In this document: positions 21,312 to 33,060 of the stretch, piece after piece
Layout: each line of letters starts with the position of its first letter
How positions within the stretch are numbered: the stretch's first letter is position 1
NCBI GenBank assembly: GCA_029204225.1
Contig: CM055092.1
Coordinates: forward strand, 14,432,059 to 14,496,058
DNA: 64,000 bases
Direction: 5' to 3'
DNA from: Diphasiastrum complanatum
Lineage: Eukaryota; Streptophyta; Lycopodiopsida; Lycopodiales; Lycopodiaceae
Position numbers and translations under genes: made by a program
The notes under the pieces: generated by a model
The model's database searches: none
The model's input: the letters and a program-made list of their open reading frames with translations, nothing else
Told to the model about the DNA's origin: nothing

Positions 21312-24038
21312 GCTCACTCTGCAGATTGATACAATTCCTGATGATAGGTTTTATGGTATATGAGTAATATATCGAGATTTTTCTGATGGAAGCCATAGTC
21401 ATCTGCAGAGTATGCGGAACTTGATACTCACATCGATCACGCAGATTGTATCTACTAGACTTGGTATTAGTTGATCCTTAACTAGCTACTGTGAATATTT
21501 GAATTAGGTTCCTACTGTTGTTTACTCATGTTATCTTATGGGATTATCATTCACTAAATTTAAGTGATGGATTTGCCAGATTTCATTTAGTTTTTCAGAA
21601 CTCTAATGGCATTTTAAGGCTTTTCAAACCCACTTCACAGAACTTCTCTGCAGGTGTTTTTGGAAATGTTTGGGCATATCAATGGATATGCCCAAACACA
21701 CCAATTCCAGGATGCCTCTTCTACACTTTTCAAATGGTGGTTGAACATTTCACTAGAACAAATCAATGTTGTGCAAGTTTTGGCCAATTAGTTTGTGCTA
21801 CTTTTTTCTATCTTCAGTGGTGTTTTTTGCCCATTGTCTATGCTTTGTAGTTTAGGTTATGAGCAAGCTGAAGTGATGAAATGTATATTGTCTTTATTTT
21901 TTCCATGTGGAAAGAGGGACTTCATATGATTGGCATTGCTCTTTAGTGCCGGTCCTTCATCATGATTCAATTTTCCCCTTCACTTCCCAAAAAGTGAGAA
22001 ACATTGTACAAATGTATGAATGCTAATAATAGACATATATTTGTGCACGTGACTTACGCCTACCCTAGGGCACCAATCACATGAGCAGAAATGTCATAGC
22101 ACTTGGTCCATGCTATGCATGATGAAGTCGATATAATAAAACTTTGACGATTCTCCTTTGTTATATATTATCCTAGACATAACATAAATCATCAATAACA
22201 AAGTATACGACCTCTCAAATGCAAGTCCCGTCATGCACAATTGCTATTGAGCCTCAATGGTGGATGCATTAATTTAAAATATATCACTCGGCTATATGGA
22301 TCTCTTCAATTTTCTTAGTGTTATAATCATAGTAGCTCATGTTTTGAAACTACAAGGTAATATATCAATTTATCACACAAAAGTATGATACATCTACTAG
22401 TTTAGATAGGAGAAAAGTTTTCACTGAGGGCCCCAATTGATCTTGTCCACATTGCTTATAACCCAATCAAACCTATAACTAATTTGCATCAACAAAGTTT
22501 GAATATAAGTCCAAGTAGACTCTACATTGCAATAGGCCAAACACCCTAAACTACAAGCTAGTAAAATATGGAGCACGATTTTCATGGCTTGTTTAATTAT
22601 ATGATTTTTTAGTATAATCAAAATGTACTCGGGTCACTCTCTTGGAAATCTCTCTCTCAATCTTCGTTTTCATAGCAAGAAGATTTCAATGGTGAGAGTC
22701 TTATATCAAGTTGAACTAACATATCCTATGGCAATGTGAGAGACAAAAGAGTTGGTCACTTGGATTCATAATATGTAGGCGACATTACTAGTAAGCACTC
22801 CAAGATTATCAATAAGTTTGATGATTTCTACTATAATATCAAAAAACACAGGAATGCCTTGTTGATTAGAGGATCTCTTCATAGTGTACTAGTTTAGGGA
22901 CATTATTTATCTAGATGACGTAATTTAGTGAATGTAGCATCTTGTATAGAAACCAATTAGGAATTTAGGATTTAACCTACCCTTATCAATTGGGTGAATT
23001 CCATCTCACTCATCTCTTGCATGTTGTGAAAAAAAAAAATATTTGTACTCACTAGAAGGCATGCCTTGCACGTTTATGCAAAATTAAAAAAATGACTTAG
23101 AATTACACCTTTCATACCAATTCACTAGAAAAAGTAGGGTTTAGAATTTATGAGTACTTATAGAATAGTATTAAAAGTGGTGCTCCTCCTTGGAATTAAG
23201 ATGGTTAATGCTCCTTATTGATCTAGACTCTTTGAGCCTCCCTTTGCTTTATTAGGGGTCCACAAATGCTCATTGATTAGTTTTCTCCAAGTGTTTGCAT
23301 CACATGAGTTGGGCTTCAATGCTCCTCTTGCACCTTGGTGGTGTGCCTTCATTTATCATAGTGGTGGTAAGTGTGACCAACAAATTAGATAATCCAACGT
23401 TTGGAAAAGGTCTACTATAGCAAAAAAAAATCATTAAACAGGCAAGAGCTCAATGTGACGTTATAAATAATTAGCTTTAGCTTGCAGGTTTTAGCTTGTT
23501 CACACTTCAGTGAAATTTTTGAAGAAAGCTTTCTTCCCAAGGTATTCTAAGATATCAAGAAAGCATGTGCATGTTTATTAGGAGTGTGTTGAGCACAGGA
23601 ACACTCTTACATGAAAATTAATTGTTGTGAATGCTTTGAATATTAAAGCATGAATCCTTCTATTGTAATTATTGATCTTGAATATTAAACATCGTATCGA
23701 TTTCAAATTATAAAACATGAATACTTTAAATAAACATTGTGGTTATGGATATTGAATACTTGGAATACTAATCACAAATATGGAAATTAGAATAGCACAA
23801 GTATAGGCTTATAGGCTTATAAGATATCAAAAAATCATACACTCACAAAAAGATGCTGAATCGAAGCATATAGTAGATCGTTGGCAAGCTGATTTTGCTA
23901 CGAAATTTCACGCACAGTTACTGCTTACCTGAAAGATATAACGAAAACAAGAAATGCAGCAAAATGACACTTATTACCTAAAAATACGGAGCACACACAT
24001 GACAACATACATAGACAGAGAAGAAACACATACACACA

Positions 24039-24042
<4 letters not shown>
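21312..24042. other. non-coding region downstream of the F-box locus
   Basis: Contains a hairpin at 21667-21698 (separate entry) and otherwise AT-rich sequence with no family I can recognise. The frame at 21518-21850 spans the hairpin and has no domain. Confidence 0.55.
21667..21698. repeat. perfect 13-base inverted repeat (hairpin)
   Basis: TGTTTGGGCATAT at 21667-21679 and its exact reverse complement at 21686-21698 are separated by six bases (CAATGG). In RNA this would form a stable stem-loop. Confidence 0.9.

Positions 24043-24125
<83 letters not shown>
24043..24125. repeat. (GA)n microsatellite, about 83 bases
   Basis: An uninterrupted GA dinucleotide run follows a short CA run at 24030-24040. 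It may be polymorphic, and it produces artificial open frames (Arg-Glu on one strand, Leu-Ser on the other). Confidence 0.97.
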
Positions 24126-24128
<3 letters not shown>

Positions 24129-26270
24129 GTGTTATGTGGGCCATACCCTTTGCTGGACATGTGTCATTTTGGCCTTAAGAAAAACAATGCATGGCCACGT
24201 GTCAGGTTGCCTGAAAAAAACTTTCGACACATGTCGCGCAACATGTGTTTAGACATGTTGATGTGGCATGACACATGTCGTGCACATACTCACCGGTGGT
24301 ATGAATATCGTCTTCATGTTGAGCGCGAATTGGTCGACTAAACTTTTTCCAAAAATAGTGGGAACATATTAGCACAAGTATATGCAAAAAATATTTGAAA
24401 TTTAATTTGACTAACCAATTAATGATGGCACAATCACACTTTATATTATTAAATATTACTTTTACAAGTATATGTAATCTTTTATTGATTTTAGTTAGAT
24501 ATTTTGCAATGGTTAAGATTAATTCTAAGAGTGAAGGAACTAGCTCTAATTTCAATACTTGTTTGGAATCTCTTCATTGAAACTAATTTTCAAAAGTTTC
24601 ATAAAAGTTACGAGAAAGTCACACACTTAAATATGGGGAGAAATGAACCTCCATAACTAGCAACAATAGCACTCACAATGATTGGAGTTTTATCACATTA
24701 TTCAAATCGAGCCATTTTTGGTCCAATCATAGCACACTTCCTACAACACCTCCAAAATATTTGCAAATGCTCTTGGTTGACTTAACACATAGAATATTGA
24801 TAAAAGGTCTAATATAATGTTAGGGCCTTTTCTAGCAAGGGATGGTCTCCTCAGAAAGTCCTAAAAGGGGAGGGGCTCACACTGCCCTTACGTCAGTGAT
24901 CGAGGAAAATCGCTTCCAACCCTGGTGGCTTGCTGGATCAACCCATGCTCGAAGTTTTCTAGGCTTCTAAAGTATGGTCGGAGGAGGGTGAGGTATCCTA
25001 CTATTCGCTGTGTGTCACTGATTAATCTCCCCTAGCAGATATTGGTACTGCCCTATTTTGGCTTCAAAACGTTCTTAGTACGAAGTACGGTGTTCAACCT
25101 ACTAGTATAATCCCCACCATCATGAGACAATGCTACACCTTCTTGTGAATTCCACGTTGAACTAGATGCTGGCTACAATACCCTACTAGTTAGAATGAAT
25201 AAGATGTTTGTTTAGTGACTAGTGTTAGAAGTCACTATTTGTCCTATTTGTCCTCTGTTGATGCTCTGACTGCGAGGTCGAGGTACCAAAAGGTATACCC
25301 TGGACGGCTATCAAGGATCATCAGAGTTTTTTTCTCCCTGGGTGGAACCTTCTCCAGAGATAGTATGGTGAGTATAGAGCTTTCTCCAAGCTTAGATTGC
25401 GTGACTTCATGGGGTTAATGCCATATTTAATGAAGTTGGAACAATATATATGGTTTTGAGGACCCAAGGAGCATTTTTTAACTTTTGGTCCATGTACTCA
25501 AGTTTGGAGGGGCCCAACTCATAATGGGGGGTCCATGGGGCAAGTGTTCTTCTCCAATTAGCACTTGGCTGTCCAATGCCAAGGCTTTTCATTTGCTTTT
25601 GTAACTTCTATGTATCACATGGCTGTTGGCTGTTGGCTTTTGGATATTCCACATTAGGAACCATTGGCCTTTGGATAAATAGGTGTCCTCTTTCTGCTAA
25701 AGAAGAGGAGGAGGAGCCCGGATGCAGATTTATTGGCACATTTTCCAAGAAACAAAGACGAGCATATTTCTAGGCAGATTCGGCACAAATCTCCTTCACT
25801 ATAGGCACATTTTTCACATTTTTTGGACGATTTTTTTGACAGTGTTAGTTGCTGGTTTTCTGCTGGCAGGTCATTGTTTTTCAAACTTTTTTTACAGTTG
25901 CTTTTTCTCAGATCTGTGGGTCATTTTCTAGCCAGCCAGTAAACAAAAATTTGTGACACAATAGGTGTATTTAGTTGTTTCTATGAGCAAGTTCCTATTT
26001 TTTCAGCATTGGAAATTAGTGTTGAATTTTCTTCAAAAGCTTGGATGCTATTCTCTTCTTCAAACTTCTTTGAGTGAAAAGGGTGCATTTTGAATCTTTA
26101 ACATACTTAATAATCTGCTCTTTCCAATTCTTCTTCTTTCATAAGTTGTTTATGATTGATTCATGCGTATTTGTTGTCCATACTTGTTTGCAAATGCAAA
26201 CGTTAATGGGTGCAAATTTAACTGATGAATTGGATTCCTATTGGACCTTATGTAACTTTTTGGGTAATTT
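24126..26270. other. non-coding region, possible LTR remains
   Basis: No gene recognised. The segment at 24.82-25.42 kb begins TGTTAGGGCC and is more GC-rich than its flanks. The segment at 25.4-25.95 kb holds a TATA-like 'ggataaatag' (about 25673). Both could be old LTRs, but I found no partner copy in the window. Confidence 0.4.
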
Positions 26271-26895
26271 CTAAAAGAGGAACAAATCTGAACAATTTAT
26301 TAAACAATTTGCATTACAACAAAAAGAATGCAATGAATCTTGAACTTGTTGATTAACAGTCAAAAAGTCTTTCCTATCCCTACCAAAGAAACGCCTTTTG
26401 CGACGAAATACAATTGGCGAACATTCTTGGTAGGCATTTTCCTCATTAGTTAAGCCAATAGTCTCACTTTCTGACTGATTGTTGCTTGACTTAGTGAGCA
26501 TGTCAACTTCCTTGCTCTCATATGGAGTATCGACATTGACACGATGATTGTCAGAACCCAACGACCCACAGGATGATATATCATTAGAGTATATTGGTTT
26601 ATCGCTAAAACATGGTCATAAATATCATGAAACATCAACAGATGAAAAGATAAAATCTCATTGTCCTCGTTACGGCCAGAATTTGAAACATTGTTAAATG
26701 ATGAGCTGAAACGGGAAGATTCAACTTGATGGATGCCAGCTCACTTTGGATGGATGCCAGATCATTTTTTTTTCCTTCTGCCCTGTAACGAGAACGATCC
26801 TCAGCAGATATTTGAATTCCTTTGCCTCCTCTTCTCTGCAAAGGTGCCAAATCAATAGGGATATCCACATGTAGATGATACAATGTCATCATCAA
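26271..26895 (-). pseudogene. unrecognised gene fragment, hydrophilic protein in shifted frames
   Basis: Protein-like sequence can be followed on the minus strand across frame changes. It starts with DIPIDLAPLQRRGGKGIQIS and SAEDRSRYRAEGKK (in the frame at 26635-26895), then a Ser/Asn-rich SSSFNNVSNSGRNEDNE, then SDNHRVNVDTPYESKEVDM and a basic RRKRRFFGRDRKDFLTVNQQ near the end. The mix of acidic, Ser/Asn-rich and basic clusters suggests a nuclear protein, but I cannot name the family. The shifts could be intron boundaries or decay; I see no clear splice pair. Confidence 0.4.
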
Positions 26896-28309
26896 AAAAA
26901 TAATAGAGTAATCAGTTGCATCAAAGTACTATGACCAGATTCTATGAAGCAAAGCAAAGTACTCATCTTTGATTATATTATATACTATGTACGATCAATC
27001 CAAACTCCATGCTTGTATGCTTGATTCAAATTTGGAAATGCCGCTCATTTTTTCATTCCAATAGGTCGTTGGCGCTCATATTTCCATTCCAAAGTGATGA
27101 TGGCGTTCATAATTGGAGATGGCACCCATATTTCCATTCTCGTGGAAGGAATGCATATGTAAACATTTTGCAATTTTTTCTAATTCGAATTTGGGGATGG
27201 TGGTCATATTCTAGATCTATTGAAAATATTGCCCTTTTCGTAACCAATGGAGGGAATATTTTTGAATTTAGTAAGTTATACTGCGAACTGTTAACAGTTT
27301 TTAACTGTGACTATAGACACTGTGGTTAGATCATTGGGAGTTGGGGAGGCCTTGGGAGTGGTGTGGGCAAGCAAATAAACAATATTGTTTTTTTTTATTT
27401 TGATATTTTTCTATATCCTACATGGCATTCCTTAAAGGGTCTTTTTGATATTGAGAACTCCTCTAATGGATTTATCAGTTACAAATAACTACATAGAAGC
27501 TTACATTCTGACATAATATTGAATGCGATAAGAAGGATAAATTGATTCAGTAAGTAGCATGTACAAATCAGATGATGAGGGCACAAAACAATAACGGAAA
27601 GAACATCATACTCTAAGCTATCTCGTGAAAACTTTGTCTGATGCACTTTCGCTGATAAGTAGTAAGAGCAAATAGCAATACTCCAACAGAAATTTATAAG
27701 AAAAATGAACGAAGCTATGTAAGTCTTTGATGATCGGCTATTTATACTAAAGCAATTAATGCATATATAGTAGGGTAACTAATTAGGTCGCAGATCGCAA
27801 TTGCCAGTTGGCCGTAATGCGATGTCATCCATCCAGTTAGGACCTCTCAAAAACTTACTTGCAAAGTAGTTAGGGCAAGTCTTAGCTTCATATCAAGTGG
27901 AACAATAATTGTTGTTCTTCATCATGGTCAACTCCTTTGACTGTTGTCGACGTCGTCGATAAGTCGGATGATGTCCGATATGTTGGAGCCACTTGTTGAG
28001 TGATTCTCGAGTATTTCTGTAGACTGTGTAGAAACACAAATAAAACTGCAGAACTGGATAATAAAATTGATGAAGATAAAAATCGATCCATTAGTAGAAT
28101 AATCCAACAATGAGTAGTATTGAATAAGATTAGAAGTCACTAATCCTAGGTCTGTAAAGAATAAAAGTGAATTTGATCATGGAATGTCTGTTTTGAATCA
28201 ACCTAATCTTAGTTGTTGTACTAGGATCAGGGAGGGGTTGATGAGGGAAATTCTGGTGCTAAATTGTAAGTGGGTTGGAAAACTCATGAGAGAGGATGTG
28301 TTCCCAGTC
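26896..28309. other. non-coding region with degenerate short repeats
   Basis: At 27.03-27.20 kb a motif like 'gatggcgctcatatttccattcc' recurs four to five times with 30-36 base spacing, diverged. It makes the frame at 27009-27329 look open. No known domain. At 27.9-28.1 kb 'gagtatttctgtagactgt' resembles 'gtgtatttctacagactgt' near 18.23 kb, so both may be from one repeat family. Confidence 0.5.
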
Positions 28310-28420
28310 TTAGAGATTTCCTAGATATTTTATTTACTCATGAGAAATAGAATTCTTTTGTAGCTAAGTTACAAGATTCTCAGTGAGATATGAGAGTAAC
28401 ATATGCAGATTTTGGAGGAA
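28310..28420. repeat. inverted dispersed copy of sequence at 34080-34190
   Basis: The stretch containing 'ttatttactcatgagaaat' and 'acaagattctcagtgag' is the reverse complement, with about 10 percent differences, of 34080-34190. The two are about 5.7 kb apart in opposite orientation, so both belong to one repeat family. Confidence 0.75.
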
Positions 28421-28945
28421 TCTGCCAGATAAGGACATATGTGTAACCCAAAATGACAAACCTTTTTCTCTTGTATTAGGGATGAAAAGTCACATAGAGT
28501 GGGGTTCCTTTTATAGGAACTTACGGATTTTCATTTTCACTTTTGTTTATGGGACATGACATTTCAAGTCTCAAAATACAATGCAAGTCCTCTTTTAAAA
28601 ACTTGACTTTGACTTTTACATAGCTTTTTAAGTTTAAACCTTGAGACTTGCCAAAATTGTTTTCTTGCCCCTAGTAGCTATTGGCACCAAAATTTGGTCT
28701 TACACTCGCAAGATGCCAAACTTATGCCAAACTACCCTAACCACTGATGGGCTCTTCAAAATGAGCTTATACACGCATGATGCCATACTTGGGCCATTAA
28801 TTTAACAAAATCGATTATTGAGTGAAATACCTAGATCTTGGATGGCTTCTAGGAAAATGCCATCATTGGTGCGCCACGCCCTTTTTGTGGTGTCAAGGAG
28901 GTGTGAGACATCCTCCACCCTTGCCTTGTTGGCTGGAATCTTCTT
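28421..28945. other. non-coding stretch
   Basis: AT-rich sequence with no recognised gene or structure. Confidence 0.5.
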
Positions 28946-29269
28946 CTAACCTCCTAGAATTCCGATGTCCTCCAAATATTCGAAGGAGATGATATAGGTC
29001 ACCTGATTCAGCCTATATTTGAAAGAGGCTTTGCCTACACTTGCAATCCTGTAGGCATAGTCGATTATCATGGTATATTGCCTCAATGGTGGCACATAGT
29101 GTAGGAAGCCACAGATTGTCAAGAGGGGTTCTCCAACTTTCCACCAGTTTCTTGCCTCATAGTACTTTGGTACGGGCAAAAGATCAGGCAACACTGGCTT
29201 TACTTCCATAAGCTCATTTGATGAGTGAGGTGTGCCATCATCGGGATCCACTATGTAGTCTGAATCCAC
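28946..29269 (-). CDS. unrecognised 107-residue ORF in repeat context
   Basis: The frame begins MDSDYIVDPDDG and contains VLPDLLPVPKYYEARNWW and a Tyr-rich YTMIIDYAYRIASVG segment. Its amino-acid mix is protein-like, but I do not recognise the family. It lies on the same strand as, and downstream of, the gypsy integrase relic at 30.5-31.5 kb, so an element-encoded accessory frame is possible. Confidence 0.3.
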   Translation of the reverse strand: MDSDYIVDPDDGTPHSSNELMEVKPVLPDLLPVPKYYEARNWWKVGEPLLTICGFLHYVPPLRQYTMIIDYAYRIASVGKASFKYRLNQVTYIISFEYLEDIGILGG

Positions 29270-29542
29270 ATCTTGACTGAGATTGATCTTTTTTGTGGGC
29301 CTACTTGGTTCTACTTCTTGTTTGTCTTTTCATTTAGAGTCCTTCACCATCTTAGCAAGTTTCAGCCTAAAGTTTGCTTAAATTCCCAAATAGTAGCATA
29401 TCCCAAAGTTTGCTTAAATTTCCAAAATAGTGGCCCCCGTGAGTGCTATAGAGATGCTTGGGAATGTCAAAAAATCTGTAAAATTTCTTGGTAGCATATC
29501 TTTAACAAAAGTATGTTTTAGTTCAATTTCACCTCTATTTAC

Positions 29543-29543
<1 letters not shown>

Positions 29544-29578
<35 letters not shown>
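29544..29578. repeat. poly-C run of 35 bases
   Basis: An uninterrupted run of 35 cytosines, followed by a short CT-rich tail. On the other strand this is poly-G. Such runs are rare and are also a common place for length errors in sequencing. Confidence 0.95.
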
Positions 29579-29580
<2 letters not shown>

Positions 29581-29599
29581 TCCCCTCTCCAAATTTGGA

Positions 29600-30480
29600 G
29601 ATATGTCCAACTAAAACAGGCATTCTAAAACCACTGGTGATATTGACGAGGCCAGATTTGGTAGCCCACATGTGTGACAAGGTCAGATTTGGTAGCCCAC
29701 ATGTGCGACGAGCTCAGATAGTGGGAAAATTGACTTAGAAACTCAGTTGAGAGTCTGCATTCATCGACTTCATAGATGAAAGATCAATGTTTGATAAGTC
29801 TAATTTGAATATGGTGAAGTCATATTGGAATTCTACGGCTTTAGATGATTTTTGCCTTTTGAGTGAGGTCCACAGTCCTAGGATTTTGGGATCTTTACTC
29901 ACTTGACTCAAATTAGGCTTATATAGTTTGGCATGATCAAGGGCTACTTAAATGAGCAAGGTCAGACAGTGGAATTTTGGTGACATATTGAAGTTTTTCC
30001 TCCCCTTAGTGTTGTATCTTGGGTTTTGGTATTGAGTAGTGAAGAGAATTTGAAGGCTTGGATCAATTGTAGCATAAATCCCTTTCATTGGTATTGTTCC
30101 TTGGAATCTCTGATGAAGATCTTCCTCATAAACTTGATTGTGTCCAACTTTGTTGATTCACCTTGTTGCATAGTATTGCCCTTGATTGTTTTGAGCTTTT
30201 TCACCTATAACCTGTATTGACTCAATGAACAAGTTGAACTATTCTCTCATTGCCTGAAATCACCACTCTTAGCTCAAGGAGTGAAAAGAATATAACTTAT
30301 AGAGTCTATGTGTACATTTTACTCTTGGGATCAAGAAATAACCACAATACAACCATAGAAGCAAAGATATAAAAAGAAGAGGAAGTGGAAAAAGATCAAG
30401 GAAAATAAAATTAAATAATGCAACACAAAAAAGATGGAAAAAGGTTTATACAATGGGTGGTAAGTGGTACTAACGCCTTG
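29600..30480. other. non-coding stretch with a short direct repeat
   Basis: 'gatttggtagcccacatgtg' occurs at about 29654 and again at about 29686. No gene recognised; part may be decayed gypsy sequence on the minus strand. Confidence 0.45.
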
Positions 30481-30492
30481 GACGACTACCAT

Positions 30493-31560
30493 TTACCAGC
30501 GTCGGTAATGGGGTCCCTTCCAAGTGGCAAGTTGCACAACACCAATTTCATAAATCTTTGTTACCTTGTTTCGACCTAAGCTTGAAATATTCAATTTGTC
30601 ATTCATGACCTTGCTCTGATGCATTAGAGGCATAATCACCCTTACCATTGTCATGCCACACTTTATCTCACTTCTTTTCAGTGAGCAAGGCATGCAAGGC
30701 GATTGTTTAGGTTTCACATAGATTCATAAGTAAGCCTAAATGTCATTGTGTAGACTTACTTGTGTCCAACCGTTCTTTTATGGCCACTCAAAAGCTGGGA
30801 ACAATGAATTCGTCAATCATAGCTACTTCGAGGCTGTAAACTAGTTGGAATGGGGTGTGATCGGTGGCAAGCTTATAAGTCATCTAGAACGCCCATAAAT
30901 CTTGTGTTCCCAATCTGATCTACTAGATTCTATAGTTTTTGTGATAATATTTCACAATATCTTGTTGGAAGACTCAGCTTGTCCATTATAACGGGGTTAG
31001 TAAGGTGTACTATTGTGATGGATCATGAGAAACTCAGATAGGAGTACTTGTATTGTTTCATTCAAAAAATGAGTACCGCTGTCACTCACAAGTTCTAAAG
31101 GGCATCCGAAGCACGTCATTATGTTCCCATACAGAAACTTGCTTAAGATGGCTGCATTAGCTACTTCAAACGCCTTCGCTTCTACCCATTAGTGAAATAA
31201 TCTATTGTCACTATGATGTAACGGGCTTGCCACTTCCTCTGGCAATAGGTGGATGGGTCCGACATAGTATATGCCCACTTCTCTAAGAAGTTTTTGGCTA
31301 TAATGGATTGCAAGGACATAAATCCATAATTTTGGGGTTTTGTAGCTCCTTGACAGACATCACAATGCTAACAAATGTTGCAATATCGCAATGCATGGTA
31401 GGCCACCAAAATCCTTCTTGAAGGACTTTACAAGCAGTAGCATCAGCAAAAAAGTGTTTGCCACCGATTCCCTCGTGAGTTGTGCTAACAATTGGTCTTT
31501 TCTCATGATCTAATAGGCATCTTCGAAGAATGTGGTCTACTCCCATTCGATAGAGCTATC
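30493..31560 (-). pseudogene. gypsy integrase fragment (zinc-binding and core)
   Basis: The frame at 31298-31546 is an HHCC-type integrase N-terminus: VDHILRRCLLDHE, then HEGIGGKHFFADATACKVLQ and GFWWPTMHCD, matching the family 'LRRC....E......H....GGHFG...T..KI...GFWWP'. Downstream, in shifted frames, ARYIIVTIDYFT marks the start of the DDE core and TPYYPQSNGQ-like remains occur further on. The second of the usual paired cysteines is disturbed (SIVMSVKE for 'C..CQ'). It abuts the LTR at 31561, which probably inserted into it. Confidence 0.7.
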
Positions 31561-32062
31561 TGTAAGGATCACCATATGAAGATCTGACTAGATCATGTTG
31601 CAAAACAACCAAAAGGACACCTATGGAGCAAAACCACCCATCCAAACCTAGATCCCTCCTGGAGTTTCCTCATGGACCTAGCCCCCAAGCCATAGTGAAG
31701 AACCTAAGAGAGAGGAGGAGAAACAAGCTCAAGAAACTGAATCTCCAATAGGAGGATGGGCGAGTTTCCAATGGACATATTCTCCTCATGAGAGAGAGAA
31801 TATTCTCCTAGGATCCCCATTCAACCTATATTGAGCTATTGACCTCCTATTCTTGCATTAAAGTAGTCATTCACTATGCATGTGCTTTTATGTCCAATTA
31901 TAGGTCTGGGCCCTCATATGATTATTAATTACTTTACAGGCCAAGCCCGGAATGACGAGGCATAACCAATAGCCATATACATCTGGAGTGACCGGCTATC
32001 CACGTCAAGAATTATTCCGATTCCTTTATACAGGACATGGACGTAACATTCTTCCCCCCTTA
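31561..32062 (-). mobile_element. gypsy-type 3' LTR with polypurine tract
   Basis: The LTR runs 31561-32048, TGTAAGGATCACC to ACGTAACA on the plus strand. Immediately next to it on the minus strand is AAGGGGGGAAGAA (32049-32062), a polypurine tract in the correct place for plus-strand priming. The LTR is therefore the 3' LTR of a minus-strand element whose body lies at higher coordinates. The minus frame just beyond contains TRSEDRTSLRGEEC, which resembles the end of a gypsy pol polyprotein. A related solo copy is at 4416-4883. Confidence 0.7.
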
Positions 32063-33060
32063 AACTAGTTCTGTCCTCAGAACGAGTAACTAGGGAAAAT
32101 CCAATTTGTATGCTTTTAACTCTTCCCATGAATCATTATCCTCAATTTGACCAACCAACCTAAGCAAGCACACAGAGATAGAACAATTTCTCAATTGTTT
32201 ATCTCTAATCCTGAGTACTCATTTAGGGTCCAAAGGTACATTGAGCGATAAATCTTCCATATGGGCAAAATATTCAATACATCAAATTGTCATCATCATA
32301 CACACTAAATTTACATGATACACCGGATGAGCAGTCGACCATACCTGAAGATTAAGTTCAAAAGCTAACAAATCAATCATTCAACTTTTACAATTATCCT
32401 GAAAATCAATCTTTAGTCTGACTTCAATATCAAATAAGTATTAGAGATAGGATAATTCTCAAATTATCTATCTCTACACTGAAATACTATATCAACCTTT
32501 TAGAAGTACACTAAAAGATAAATTTCCCTATTGGGTTTGATTCTCTCCAATCTAATAACATCACCTTCATGTACCTCAATTTACATGAATCACTGGGTGA
32601 GTCCTCACCTTACACTGGAAATCAATGTTCAAAAGTTAAAGATCCAAAACAATTATAGTCCAAGACTATCCACAAATTACTTGTAGACTTATCATAAATG
32701 CTTCTTGGTACAAAACTCATCCCACCAAAATCTCTTAGGAGATCCATCAAGATAAAAATGACTTCAACTCAGTCCTGAGTAACCCAAAATACTCTCCTGA
32801 GATAAGTGCTCTATCCCTAGCATCATATACCAGAAAATAGCAACCATTCAATCTTGATAGACTTAACTGCTCCTAATTAATCAGAGATTTTAGGTTGAAA
32901 AATAGTACACAAGCATTCCTTGACTACAATCTGTAAAGGTAAGCAAATTTCTCATAAGTAAACAATTACTTAATGAAAATGCCTATGAGATCCAAACAAT
33001 CTCAAGTTTGTACACAAATTTAGAGTTCAAATAACAAATCTAAATTTTAACTCCACCAAT
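32063..33060. other. AT-rich internal region of a retroelement, no coding capacity
   Basis: This follows the polypurine tract on the element side. Two diverged copies of a roughly 280-base block are visible ('agagatagaacaatttctcaattg...' near 32176 and 'agagataggataattctcaaatt...' near 32449). No protein motif was found on either strand, so it is a coding-poor derivative or very old. Confidence 0.5.

Noticed and set aside
23954-24178. Arg-Glu and Ser-Leu repeat proteins
   Set aside because: They are translations of the GA microsatellite in both strands.
29414-29738. Gly-rich or Pro-rich protein frames
   Set aside because: They result from the poly-C run; the flanks lack coding character.
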